DNA of 64,000 bases from Muribaculaceae bacterium (GTDB lineage Bacteria > Bacteroidota > Bacteroidia > Bacteroidales > Muribaculaceae). The translations under genes and the position numbers were made by a program. The stretch spans positions 1 through 64,000 of the forward strand of contig JAFZHD010000018.1 of NCBI GenBank assembly GCA_017555085.1, written 5' to 3'. This document shows, piece after piece, positions 8,676-17,358 of this stretch. The number at the start of each line of letters is the position of its first letter. Position 1 is the first letter of the stretch. The notes beneath the pieces are model-generated. The model did no database searches, had not been told where the DNA came from, and saw only the letters and a list, made by a program, of their open reading frames with translations.

Positions 8676-9632
8676 ATGAATGTCCCCCAATTAATAGAGC
8701 AACATCAAGGCTCAGGCTTTTCGTTTGAGGTTTTGCCTCCGTTGAAAGGTAAGGGTATTGCTCAATTATTCAAAAATATAGACTGTTTGAAGGAATTTAA
8801 TCCGTTATATATCAACATTACAACGCATCGTAGTGAGATGGTGTATAAAAGCACCCCTGACGGATTGTTCCAAAAAGTGACAGAACGCTCTCGCCCTGGA
8901 ACGGTTGCAGTTGCAGCTGCAATACAACAGCGATATGATATCCCCGCGGTGCCACATATCATTTGCAGCGGATATTCAAAGACTGAAACGGAATATGCCC
9001 TTATTGACTTGAACTTCTTGGGCATTACCAATTTGTTATTGTTGCGTGGCGATAAGGCAAAACACGACTCTCGTTTTATTCCCAATGAAAACGGCCATGC
9101 ACATGCTTCTGAATTACAGTTGCAAGTTAATGAGTTTAATCGCGGCTATTTCCTTGATGGTACAAAGATGGATATCAATACGGGCGAAACATTTTGCTAC
9201 GGAGTTGCGGGTTATCCCGAAAAACATGCTGAAGCACCTAATTTGGACATCGATTTGCATTGGTTGAAACATAAGGTGGATAATGGTGCCTCTTATATCG
9301 TGACTCAAATGTTCTTTGACAATCAAAAGTTTTATGACTTTGTTGACCGTTGCCGTCAGGTTGGTATTAATGTTCCCATTATTCCTGGTGTCAAACCTGT
9401 GACTTCGGTTAATCAAATGACAATTTTGCCTAATGTCTTTCATGTTGACTTGCCCAATGACTTGGCCAACGAGTTGATGAATTGCAAAGATGATGATATG
9501 GCCAAGGCCGTAGGCGTAGAATGGTGCACGGCACAGGTTAAGGACTTGATAGCACATGGTGTACCAAGCATTCATTTCTATTCGTTAAACGCCACACGAA
9601 GCGTGTATCAAGTAGCCTCACAAATCTATTGA
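8676..9632 (+). CDS. metF: 5,10-methylenetetrahydrofolate reductase
   Basis: FAD-dependent reductase that turns methylene-THF into methyl-THF for methionine synthesis. The 318-residue TIM-barrel protein opens with the family motif FSFEVLPP (Glu18 is the expected catalytic residue). It also carries the LLLRGDK segment near residue 125 and the QMFFDN strand near 210, both typical of MetF. It starts a plus-strand run with holB, the AddB-like gene and hemW. No riboswitch-like structure is visible in the 34-base gap upstream. Confidence 0.93.
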   Translation: MNVPQLIEQHQGSGFSFEVLPPLKGKGIAQLFKNIDCLKEFNPLYINITTHRSEMVYKSTPDGLFQKVTERSRPGTVAVAAAIQQRYDIPAVPHIICSGYSKTETEYALIDLNFLGITNLLLLRGDKAKHDSRFIPNENGHAHASELQLQVNEFNRGYFLDGTKMDINTGETFCYGVAGYPEKHAEAPNLDIDLHWLKHKVDNGASYIVTQMFFDNQKFYDFVDRCRQVGINVPIIPGVKPVTSVNQMTILPNVFHVDLPNDLANELMNCKDDDMAKAVGVEWCTAQVKDLIAHGVPSIHFYSLNATRSVYQVASQIY

Positions 9633-9636
9633 TGTT

Positions 9637-10761
9637 ATGAGATTTAGCGATATATTATCACATGACAACGTTAAAGAGCGGTTGCGCAATATGGCCGACC
9701 GCGACAACATTCCTCACGCAATACTATTAGAAGGACCTTCTGGTATTGGTAAGTTTGCAATGGCTCGTGCGTTTGCTCAATATATCCACTGTGAAAATAG
9801 GGTAAACGGCGATAGTTGTGGACGTTGTCCGTCGTGTGTTCAGCATCAGTCGTTCAATCACATAGATACTCACTTTGTATTCCCGGTCGTAAAGAAATCA
9901 TCACCTAAGAAATCATTTTCTGACGATTATATTGAAGAATGGCGCGAGTATTTGAGCGAAAACATGTATATGGACTTTCAAAAATGGCTCCTTTCGCTCG
10001 ATAATATCAATGCACAGCCGCTCATATATGTTGATGAAAGTGCAGAGTTGATAAGAAAACTCAACTATACATCACACTTGGCTAAATATAAAATCGTGTT
10101 GCTATGGTTGCCTGAGAAAATGAATGAACAATGTGCCAACAAACTCCTCAAACTCATTGAGGAACCACATGACGACACTTTGTTTATTATGGTGAGCAAC
10201 AATTCTCGTGAAATTTTGCCCACAATATACTCGCGTACACAACGCATTTCTATGAAGCGATTGTCTGATGATGTTATTGCACAATATCTTATGTTGCATT
10301 ATGGAGTCGGCGACCAAGATGCCTTGGCTTTGGCGCATATATCTGACGGAAATATTGTTACCGCAGAAAAAACGGTTACTCTCGCAGAGGAAAATCAAAA
10401 ATTCCTGGATTTGTTTATTCGTTTGATGCGACTCGCCTATCAACGCAAAATCAAAGACTTGAAAGATTGGAGTGTTGAAGTAGCCGGACTTGGCCGAGAA
10501 CAAGAAATGCGTTTCTTGGAATACTCACAACGCTTAATACGCGAAAATTTTATATACAACATCAATGAGCCGCAATTGATGTATCTTAATCAGCAAGAAG
10601 CTCAATTCAGTCGCAATTTCGCACGATTTATTACCGAACGAAATGTGATAAAACTCATTGAGGTTATGAATAACGCATTGACCGACATATCAAGTAATGC
10701 CAACGGTGGCATTGTGATGTTTGATATGGCAATAAAAGTAATTTTACTATTAAAATCATAA
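9637..10761 (+). CDS. holB: DNA polymerase III subunit delta-prime
   Basis: Clamp-loader subunit that helps open and load the beta clamp. The 374-residue protein has an AAA+ fold with a P-loop-like GPSGIGKF at 33-40, a zinc module with four cysteines (Cys52, 61, 64, 67), and the sensor region SRTQRI near residue 204. The C-terminal half is helical, as in other clamp-loader collars. It lies four bases after metF and 14 bases before the AddB-like nuclease gene. Gamma/tau (dnaX) proteins share the fold but are longer and have a canonical Walker A. Confidence 0.88.
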   Translation: MRFSDILSHDNVKERLRNMADRDNIPHAILLEGPSGIGKFAMARAFAQYIHCENRVNGDSCGRCPSCVQHQSFNHIDTHFVFPVVKKSSPKKSFSDDYIEEWREYLSENMYMDFQKWLLSLDNINAQPLIYVDESAELIRKLNYTSHLAKYKIVLLWLPEKMNEQCANKLLKLIEEPHDDTLFIMVSNNSREILPTIYSRTQRISMKRLSDDVIAQYLMLHYGVGDQDALALAHISDGNIVTAEKTVTLAEENQKFLDLFIRLMRLAYQRKIKDLKDWSVEVAGLGREQEMRFLEYSQRLIRENFIYNINEPQLMYLNQQEAQFSRNFARFITERNVIKLIEVMNNALTDISSNANGGIVMFDMAIKVILLLKS

Positions 10762-10775
10762 ATAATCTAATCATT

Positions 10776-13700
10776 ATGGACGCATTTTTGTATGGAGTAG
10801 CAAAAGTTTATGCCGAGAAAGAGCATGAAAATTTGCTTGATTATTGCTTTGTATTTCCTAATAAACGTAGTGGCGTATTCTTTGGTAAATATTTGACAGA
10901 AGCGTTAGGCAATTCTATTCTATTGCCTGAAATCACAACTATTAATGAGTTTGTGTTTAGCCTAAGCGATAAAGTCGAAGCAACGAGATATGAACAACTG
11001 TTTATGCTTTACAATATCTATCGTTCGGTATTCCTCCAAAAAGATGATAGTCAAGAGCCTGACGCCTATGAATTTGATAAATTTCAATTTTGGGGCGATA
11101 TGCTCATTAATGACTTTAATGATGCCGACAAATATCTTGTTAATACCAATCAATTATTTGTCAATGTCGAACGCTACAAGGAAATCAGCAGTGACTACCT
11201 AACCCCCGAGCAAAAGGAGGTTATAGCCAAATACTGGGGTGAAACAATTCCCGACAATGACGATGATAAGTTTTGGCGACATTTTACACCCGAAGGTATG
11301 TCCGAAGATGGTGTGAGAAAGAAATTTGTCAAGATATGGGCCAAGATGAACGATATCTATGAGGAATTTAATCGTCAATTAGAGAAGAAAGGTCTAACCT
11401 ATTCAGGTCATGCATATCGTGTTGCTGCCGATAAATTGAAAAACTTAGATATCAATAGTTTAAAATACAAGCGATATATATTTATCGGGTTTAATGTGTT
11501 GTCAACATCAGAGATAAGTATATTCTCTCGCTTGAAAGCTTTAAGTTGCGCCGATTTCTATTGGGATTACAATTTCCCTGGTAACGATGTGCAATTCAAT
11601 AAGGCTTCAAGATTTTTGGCTAAATATGTCGAAGAGTTTAAGCCGATATATGAAATTGAAGAATCGAGAGTGGACAGATTCCCTAATATAGACATTATTG
11701 GAGTTCCGTCTAATGTAGGTCAAGTAAAAGAAGTTGGTAAAATTCTCGATTATTTGCACAAGTCAGGTAAGATAGAAAATGTTGAAAATGCCATTGACAC
11801 TGCGGTTGTTTTACCTGACGAGAACTTGTTTGTGCCGTTAATTAATTCATATCCTGCCGACTTTGGGGCAAATGTGAATATCACGATGGGTTATCCAATG
11901 AGATTCACACCGATTGCCGGTTTTATGAAAATTATAGTGTCGTTACATCTTCGAGCACGCAAGGTTAAAGATGAATACACCTATTTCTATGAAGATGTAC
12001 AGAATTTGCTTTCGCATCCATTGTTTAAGGCTGTTGCAGGAGAAGATGCTGAAAAAATTCAAAAGTATTTGTCTGATACTCGACTGTTTAATGTGCCGGC
12101 GTCTTATTTGATACAAAAATTCGCCAAGTTAGACAAAGTGTTCTGCCCGGTTAGCGAAATCAAAGAAGGTAAGGAAGTATTTGAATATGCAGTTGGTTTG
12201 GTTGAATTCTTGTTAAACAAAGTAAAAGAGATGCCTTCAAAAAAACTGGATAAAGACTTTTTGATGCGCTATAACCACACTTTACGCAATTTGAGAAGAT
12301 TGGTGGAAGATTATGGTATAGTAATGCAAGAGAATACATTCTTCCACTTGATAGAACGCGCAATGTCTTCTGATACAGTTACATTCAAAGGCGAGCCCTT
12401 GCATGGCTTGCAAGTAATGGGTGTGCTTGAAACTCGTGCGCTTGATTTCAAAAATGTGATTTTGACATCAATGAATGAGCGTATTTTCCCGCGTAAACAT
12501 TATAAAGGCTCGTTCATTCCTGATGCTATGCGTCGTTCTTATGGAATGTCTACAATAGAGTTTCAGGAGAGTATCTATGCCTATTATTTTTACCGTTTGA
12601 TATCAAGAGCCGAAAATGTGTTCTTGCTATATGATTGTCGCGGCAAAGGTAGTGGCAGTGGTGATATGTCAAGATATTTGTATCAGATGAAATATCTTTA
12701 TCCACAAGAAAACATCAAATTCCATATGTCGCAATATGCGATGACTCTTGACGGCGAAAAGAAAATAGAGATTAAAAAGGACGAAAAAATCATGGAGCGA
12801 TTGGCTCGCTTTCGTCCTTCATATAAAGGAGAGCATAGCAAATGCCTATCGGCAAGTATCATAAAGACATTGGTGAATTGTCCTTTGCAGTTTTATTTGC
12901 AATATGTTGCCGAAGTAAACGCTCCAGATGAAATTAATGAACATATTGATAGTGCCACATTAGGCTCTGTTGTTCACGAAGTTATGGAAAACGTGTATGA
13001 AAGTGGACCTAAATTTGTAACAGCGGATGTATTACAAGGATATATCGATAGTGATACCCAACTTGATAGATTTATCACGCGAGCATTCAATCACTATTTC
13101 CATCGATTTGATTTGAAGTACAAAGGTGAGTCGGATGAGGTTATCTCGGCAAAATTAGATACGCCTTTAACAGGTGAGGCTTTATTGGTTGCTGATGTGG
13201 TCAAATTGATGGTTAAAACATTGCTTGAAAAAGAAAAAGAGTTTGTCCCATTTGAATTTGTAGCAGGTGAACATAAACATCTAGGTGTCTATAAATTTGG
13301 TGACGGACAGGAAGTTAATGTCGTATATATAATCGACCGCATTGACCGTAAAGATAATGTGTTGCGAATAGTTGACTATAAGACTGGTAGTGATGAAATG
13401 TCAGTGGTAAGTGTTGAAGCATTATTTGATGAATCAAACACAAAAAACACAGGTGCGATTTTACAGTTGATGATTTACTGTATGTTGTTTGAGTATTTTG
13501 AAGGTGACAAAATGCTTAAAGACTCAGACACAGAAATTCAGCCGATGATTTATAAACTCAGAACAATCAACACTAAAGGTATTGAAAATATCAAAATAAA
13601 TAGTAAAGATGTGTTGAATTATCGAGATTATCTTGGTGATAAGGACGGTGAAATTGGTTTCAAGTCATTGTTCCACAAATTATTGACAGACTTATTTGAC

Positions 13701-13799
13701 CCCAATGTGCCTTTTAAACAAACTGAAAACGAAGCAAAATGTACGTATTGCAAATTTAAGGTTATTTGTGGCCGTGAGGAAAAAGAAGAGAATTTTTAA
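10776..13799 (+). CDS. AddB-like PD-(D/E)XK nuclease with probable Fe-S staple
   Basis: A 1007-residue protein resembling the AddB half of AddAB-type recombination nucleases. The N-terminal two thirds look like an inactive helicase scaffold (FPNKRSGVFFGKYL near 25-38). The C-terminal nuclease carries HEVMENVYE near 735 and the core motif IVDYKTG near 863-869. Four cysteines in the AddB arrangement are visible: one in NCPLQFYL near 702 and three in CTYCKFKVIC near 989-998, expected to bind a 4Fe-4S cluster that pins the nuclease domain. It probably processes double-strand breaks with a RecB/AddA-like helicase, which is not in this window. Confidence 0.82.
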   Translation: MDAFLYGVAKVYAEKEHENLLDYCFVFPNKRSGVFFGKYLTEALGNSILLPEITTINEFVFSLSDKVEATRYEQLFMLYNIYRSVFLQKDDSQEPDAYEFDKFQFWGDMLINDFNDADKYLVNTNQLFVNVERYKEISSDYLTPEQKEVIAKYWGETIPDNDDDKFWRHFTPEGMSEDGVRKKFVKIWAKMNDIYEEFNRQLEKKGLTYSGHAYRVAADKLKNLDINSLKYKRYIFIGFNVLSTSEISIFSRLKALSCADFYWDYNFPGNDVQFNKASRFLAKYVEEFKPIYEIEESRVDRFPNIDIIGVPSNVGQVKEVGKILDYLHKSGKIENVENAIDTAVVLPDENLFVPLINSYPADFGANVNITMGYPMRFTPIAGFMKIIVSLHLRARKVKDEYTYFYEDVQNLLSHPLFKAVAGEDAEKIQKYLSDTRLFNVPASYLIQKFAKLDKVFCPVSEIKEGKEVFEYAVGLVEFLLNKVKEMPSKKLDKDFLMRYNHTLRNLRRLVEDYGIVMQENTFFHLIERAMSSDTVTFKGEPLHGLQVMGVLETRALDFKNVILTSMNERIFPRKHYKGSFIPDAMRRSYGMSTIEFQESIYAYYFYRLISRAENVFLLYDCRGKGSGSGDMSRYLYQMKYLYPQENIKFHMSQYAMTLDGEKKIEIKKDEKIMERLARFRPSYKGEHSKCLSASIIKTLVNCPLQFYLQYVAEVNAPDEINEHIDSATLGSVVHEVMENVYESGPKFVTADVLQGYIDSDTQLDRFITRAFNHYFHRFDLKYKGESDEVISAKLDTPLTGEALLVADVVKLMVKTLLEKEKEFVPFEFVAGEHKHLGVYKFGDGQEVNVVYIIDRIDRKDNVLRIVDYKTGSDEMSVVSVEALFDESNTKNTGAILQLMIYCMLFEYFEGDKMLKDSDTEIQPMIYKLRTINTKGIENIKINSKDVLNYRDYLGDKDGEIGFKSLFHKLLTDLFDPNVPFKQTENEAKCTYCKFKVICGREEKEENF

Positions 13800-13801
13800 C
13801 T

Positions 13802-14923
13802 ATGGCAGGGCTGTATATTCACATACCATATTGCCACGCTAAGTGCTCATATTGTGACTTTTTCTCAATACCTCGCGCCGATAGCGTTGACAGTTATGTT
13901 GATGCGCTATTGGTCGAATTGTCGTTGAGACGAAATGAAATTGCCCAATCATTTAGTACGGTCTATATTGGTGGAGGTACTCCGTCAATATTGAGTGAGG
14001 AGCAGTTGGCGCGTTTGATTGAGGGAATTGGCAAAACGGTTGATATAGCATCTCTTGAAGAGTTTACAATCGAGGCAAACCCCGAAGATGTTACCCCACA
14101 ATGGTGCGAAACCATTAAGCGATTGGGTGTTAATCGTGTGAGTATGGGTGTTCAGTCATTTGATGATGAGCAGTTGGCCATTATTAATCGCCGCCATTCA
14201 TCGCAAGATGCCATTCATGCGATTGATACATTGCGTAGCAGCGGCATAAATGAGATTAGTTGCGATTTGATATATGGCTTGCCCGGTCAAACTCTTGACA
14301 GTTGGAAACATTCGTTATGTCGGCTGTTAGATTTTGATCTGCCCCATTTTTCATCATATCTGCTCTCGTATGAACCCGGTACTCGTCTATTCCAACAGTT
14401 GAAACACGGCAAGGTGGAGGAAGCGAGCGAAGAACTAGCGCAAGATATGTATAGCTATTTAATTGAAGAAGCTGCAAGGCGTGGCTATGAGCATTATGAA
14501 ATATCCAATTTCTCAAAGCTAGGACATAATGCAGTGCATAACAGCAACTACTGGCGCGACTTGCCATATCTCGGATTAGGCGTATCGGCTCATAGTTTTG
14601 ACGGACATGTGCGTCGCTTTAATGCAAATAAAATCAAAGATTACATTGATTGCATGTCGCAAAGATTGCTTTATTGCAAAGTTGAGGAGGAGACAGCCGA
14701 TGAACGTCACAATGATTATATAATTGTTGCGTTGCGAACAGCGCAAGGTATTGACTTGAATCGATATATGTTCAATTGGGGAACGGATAGGTGTAATCAA
14801 CTATTGTCGGTCGCCCAACAGTTTATAGACAGACAGCAGATGACTCTCAATGGCGATTATCTCGCCATAGCCGAAGCGCATATGCTTATTTCTGACCGAA
14901 TAATGGTTGAGTTTATAGTGTGA
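13802..14923 (+). CDS. hemW: Radical SAM heme chaperone HemW
   Basis: Radical SAM protein related to oxygen-independent coproporphyrinogen oxidase (HemN) and thought to deliver heme. The 373-residue sequence starts MAGLYIHIPYC and has the cluster motif CxxxCxxC at Cys11, 15 and 18, followed by the GGGTPS motif near residue 59. The length and the lack of a HemN-type N-terminal extension favour HemW over a true oxidase. It ends one base before the convergent rlmH stop, with no room for a separate terminator. Confidence 0.88.
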   Translation: MAGLYIHIPYCHAKCSYCDFFSIPRADSVDSYVDALLVELSLRRNEIAQSFSTVYIGGGTPSILSEEQLARLIEGIGKTVDIASLEEFTIEANPEDVTPQWCETIKRLGVNRVSMGVQSFDDEQLAIINRRHSSQDAIHAIDTLRSSGINEISCDLIYGLPGQTLDSWKHSLCRLLDFDLPHFSSYLLSYEPGTRLFQQLKHGKVEEASEELAQDMYSYLIEEAARRGYEHYEISNFSKLGHNAVHNSNYWRDLPYLGLGVSAHSFDGHVRRFNANKIKDYIDCMSQRLLYCKVEEETADERHNDYIIVALRTAQGIDLNRYMFNWGTDRCNQLLSVAQQFIDRQQMTLNGDYLAIAEAHMLISDRIMVEFIV

Positions 14924-15403
14924 TTAATCGTGATGATAGGGCTCGCCTTTGAGTATTGTCATGGCACGGTAAATCTGCTCTATGAAAAATAGTCTAATCA
15001 TCTCGTGTGAGAAGGTCATTTTAGACAATGAGAGTTTTTCGTTTGCACGGTCATACATTTCTTGTGAAAAACCATAAGGACCGCCGATGATAAATATGAG
15101 ATTTTTGGGGAGTGTGACCATCTTTTTATCGATATAATTGGCAAATTCACGTGAGGTAAATTCCTTGCCTCGTTCATCGAGCAACGTAACCCAATCGCCC
15201 TGCCCTATTGCGGCAAGAAACATTTGGCCCTCCATTTCTTTTTGTTTGTCGGTAGTGAGCGATTTTGTGGTTTTAACATCGGGTAAAATCTTCAATTCAA
15301 ACGGAATGTAGTGCCCTAATCGTTTGGTATATTGCTCAATGCCTTCTTGCAGATATTTAGCGTTAGTCTTGCCAATTGCCAATAATGTAATCTTCATATT
15401 CAA
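14924..15403 (-). CDS. rlmH: 23S rRNA (pseudouridine-1915-N3)-methyltransferase RlmH
   Basis: SPOUT-class enzyme that methylates pseudouridine 1915 in helix 69 of 23S rRNA. The 159-residue protein has the knot-forming GGPYGF segment near 107-112 and ends in the conserved YRAMTILKGEPYHH tail. It is a single gene; a TACCTTTG box (minus strand) lies at 15416-15423, about a dozen bases before the start. It abuts hemW end to end. Confidence 0.95.
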   Translation of the reverse strand: MNMKITLLAIGKTNAKYLQEGIEQYTKRLGHYIPFELKILPDVKTTKSLTTDKQKEMEGQMFLAAIGQGDWVTLLDERGKEFTSREFANYIDKKMVTLPKNLIFIIGGPYGFSQEMYDRANEKLSLSKMTFSHEMIRLFFIEQIYRAMTILKGEPYHHD

Positions 15404-15495
15404 TCAAATTTTCTGCAAAGGTAACTAATTTTTGTCGATAACTACATTTCGTCGAGTGATGTGTGATGCTATTTGCTGATTTCGCATTGTTGATA

Positions 15496-15525
15496 TTGCT
15501 ATTTGGCGAGAATTTATTAATTTTG
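15496..15525 (+). promoter_or_regulatory. Sigma-ABfr promoter for the thiE-like gene
   Basis: TTG at 15496-15498, 19 bases, then TAATTTTG at 15518-15525, which fits the TAnnTTTG -7 box. Transcription should start near 15530, inside or at the edge of the hairpin that follows. Confidence 0.6.
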
Positions 15526-15556
15526 TAGGAGCGTGTAAAAGTATGCTCCTATTTTA
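15526..15556 (+). promoter_or_regulatory. Hairpin followed by a U-rich run in the thiE-like leader
   Basis: TAGGAGC (15526-15532) and GCTCCTA (15545-15551) can pair over seven bases with a 12-base loop, followed by TTTTAATTTTT. It looks like a small intrinsic terminator placed between the -7 box and the ATG at 15569. It may be an attenuator, a 5' stabilising hairpin, or coincidence. Confidence 0.4.
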
Positions 15557-15568
15557 ATTTTTAGAACA

Positions 15569-16153
15569 ATGTTACAATTTATCACACATAAATCATCCCG
15601 CTTTACCTATGCTGAGCAAGTTAAAATGGTAATAGAAGGCGGTTGTCGTTGGGTACAGTTGTATATGGAAGATGCGACTGACGAAGAATTCAAAAAAGTG
15701 GCCGAAGAGATAACTCCTTTGTGCCAAGAGACTGATACGATACTTGTGTTTGATGGTCGAGTTGAGTTAACAATGGATATGAAAGTGCATGGTGTGCATT
15801 TACATCGCACGAACATGCCAGCAGGTCAAGCGCGTGAGTTTCTTGGTGCAGGTGCAATAATTGGTGTGTCGGTCAATACTGCTATCGAAATCATGGCAAC
15901 TCGCGGTTTGGATGTTGATTATGTAGCGCTTGCGTGTGATTTGACCGCAGGAGGTTATAAAGGCATTGTTGGCGAGGTGCGCGCTGCCGGCATAGAATTG
16001 CCGATAGTTGCAGTTGGCGATATTTCGCTGCAAGATATACCTCAATTAGTGTCTGATGGTGTAAATGGCCTGGCATTGTCGAAGGCTATTGTTGAGGCCG
16101 AAAACCCTGTCGCTTTTACTCGTGAAGTGATTAATTCCTTATATGGTAATTAA
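15569..16153 (+). CDS. Divergent thiamine phosphate synthase-like protein
   Basis: A 194-residue TIM-barrel protein resembling ThiE, which joins the pyrimidine and thiazole halves of thiamine. The family blocks can be followed: QLYMED at 30-35 (usually QLREK), VFDGR at 60-64 (usually INDR), GVHLHRTN at 75-82, IGVSVN at 98-103, DYVAL at 117-121 and AVGDI at 148-152. Several substrate-binding positions differ, including the basic residues of QLREK and the phosphate-binding PTxTK region, which reads ACDLTAG. It may be a true but divergent ThiE or a paralogue with another role. No TPP riboswitch is visible in its leader. Confidence 0.7.
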   Translation: MLQFITHKSSRFTYAEQVKMVIEGGCRWVQLYMEDATDEEFKKVAEEITPLCQETDTILVFDGRVELTMDMKVHGVHLHRTNMPAGQAREFLGAGAIIGVSVNTAIEIMATRGLDVDYVALACDLTAGGYKGIVGEVRAAGIELPIVAVGDISLQDIPQLVSDGVNGLALSKAIVEAENPVAFTREVINSLYGN

Positions 16154-16198
16154 TGGCGAGACATAGTGGATTTGTAGAATGATATAAATTGAGATAAA

Positions 16199-16591
16199 AT
16201 GAAATTTGGATTTGTGCTAAACGCAGTATTTACTGGCACGCTTGCCGATTGGGTTTGGGCGGCTGTATTGGTGGCAATCATTTTTCTTGTGATAATCGTG
16301 GCGTTTTTTGTACTGACATCAAAGAAGCATGGCTCAAAACAGTTGACTGAAATTTCAGAACTTCAAGCGACTCAAAAAATTGAAGATGGTTACATTGGTG
16401 TTGACATGGAGCCTGCACAAGTTGTCGGACAAACAGGTGTTGCTTTGACCGATTTGCGCCCATCTGGTAAAATTACTGTTGCCGGTATTGATTATGATGC
16501 CGTTGCATTGTTAGATTTTGTTGCTGCCGGTTCGGCAATCGTTGTGGAAAAGTATGAGAATGCACAATTATATGTCAAAGAAAAGAAATAA
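16199..16591 (+). CDS. NfeD-like membrane protein with C-terminal OB fold
   Basis: A 130-residue protein with one membrane segment at about 17-40 and a soluble C-terminal domain of about 65 residues whose pattern (GQTGVALTDLRPSGKITVAG, then VVEKYENAQLYVK) is that of the NfeD OB fold. NfeD proteins usually pair with an SPFH/flotillin-like partner in membrane organisation. None is adjacent here; kdsB follows after nine bases. The short N-terminus lacks the ClpP-like protease part of long NfeD proteins. Confidence 0.75.
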   Translation: MKFGFVLNAVFTGTLADWVWAAVLVAIIFLVIIVAFFVLTSKKHGSKQLTEISELQATQKIEDGYIGVDMEPAQVVGQTGVALTDLRPSGKITVAGIDYDAVALLDFVAAGSAIVVEKYENAQLYVKEKK

Positions 16592-16600
16592 CATTTAGAT

Positions 16601-17356
16601 ATGAAATTTGTAGGAATTATCCCTGCCCGATATGCCTCTACCCGATTCCCGGGCAAACCGTTGGTTGATATTTGTGGCATGTCAATGATAGAACGCGTGT
16701 ATCGTCAAGTTAGTAAAGAACTTGATGAGGTGTATGTCGCAACCGATGACCAGCGCATTTATGATGCTGTTGTTGCATTTGGCGGAAAAGTCGTGATGAC
16801 ATCAACCGAGCATCGCAGCGGTACCGACCGTTGTTATGAAGCATATTGCAACGTTGGCTCTGATGCCGATGTGGTGATTAACATACAAGGAGATGAGCCT
16901 TTCATTGACCCAAGTCAAATAGCGGAAATCAAAGCGTGCTTTGACGATGAGTCGGCACAAATTGCGACACTTGTTCGCCCCTTTGATGCATCGCGTGGCT
17001 TTGAAGCATTATTTGACCCAAATGTGGTTAAAGTGGTGTTGGCCAATGATGATAGCGCGATTTATTTTAGCCGTGCAATCGTGCCTTATGTGCGCAATTA
17101 TCCTTGGCAACAATGGCTCGACAATCAGCAATTTTATACCCACATCGGTTTGTATGCTTATAGGGCTGATGTATTGTCAAAGATCACAGAATTACCTCAA
17201 TCGTCACTTGAACTCGCTGAATCGCTCGAACAACTGCGTTGGGTTCAGAATGGATATAAAATCAAAGTTGGACGCTCGTCATGCCCTACTATCGGCATTG
17301 ATACACCTGCCGACCTTGAAGAGGCTCGCAAATTTTGTGAACAGTTAAACGATTAA
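16601..17356 (+). CDS. kdsB: 3-deoxy-manno-octulosonate cytidylyltransferase
   Basis: Activates Kdo as CMP-Kdo for attachment to lipid A. The 251-residue protein begins with the nucleotidyltransferase signature IIPARYASTRFPGKPL (residues 5-20) and contains the TSTEHRSGTDR and INIQGDEPF motifs of KdsB. It is flanked at close spacing by the NfeD-like gene and the M16-like gene, so the three are probably co-transcribed. Other Kdo and lipid A genes lie elsewhere in the window. Confidence 0.95.
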   Translation: MKFVGIIPARYASTRFPGKPLVDICGMSMIERVYRQVSKELDEVYVATDDQRIYDAVVAFGGKVVMTSTEHRSGTDRCYEAYCNVGSDADVVINIQGDEPFIDPSQIAEIKACFDDESAQIATLVRPFDASRGFEALFDPNVVKVVLANDDSAIYFSRAIVPYVRNYPWQQWLDNQQFYTHIGLYAYRADVLSKITELPQSSLELAESLEQLRWVQNGYKIKVGRSSCPTIGIDTPADLEEARKFCEQLND

Positions 17357-17358
17357 CA

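Noticed and set aside
15404-15568. TPP riboswitch upstream of the thiE-like gene
   Set aside because: The conserved thi-box segments (CUGAGA and the downstream GAACCUGA-type block) are not present.
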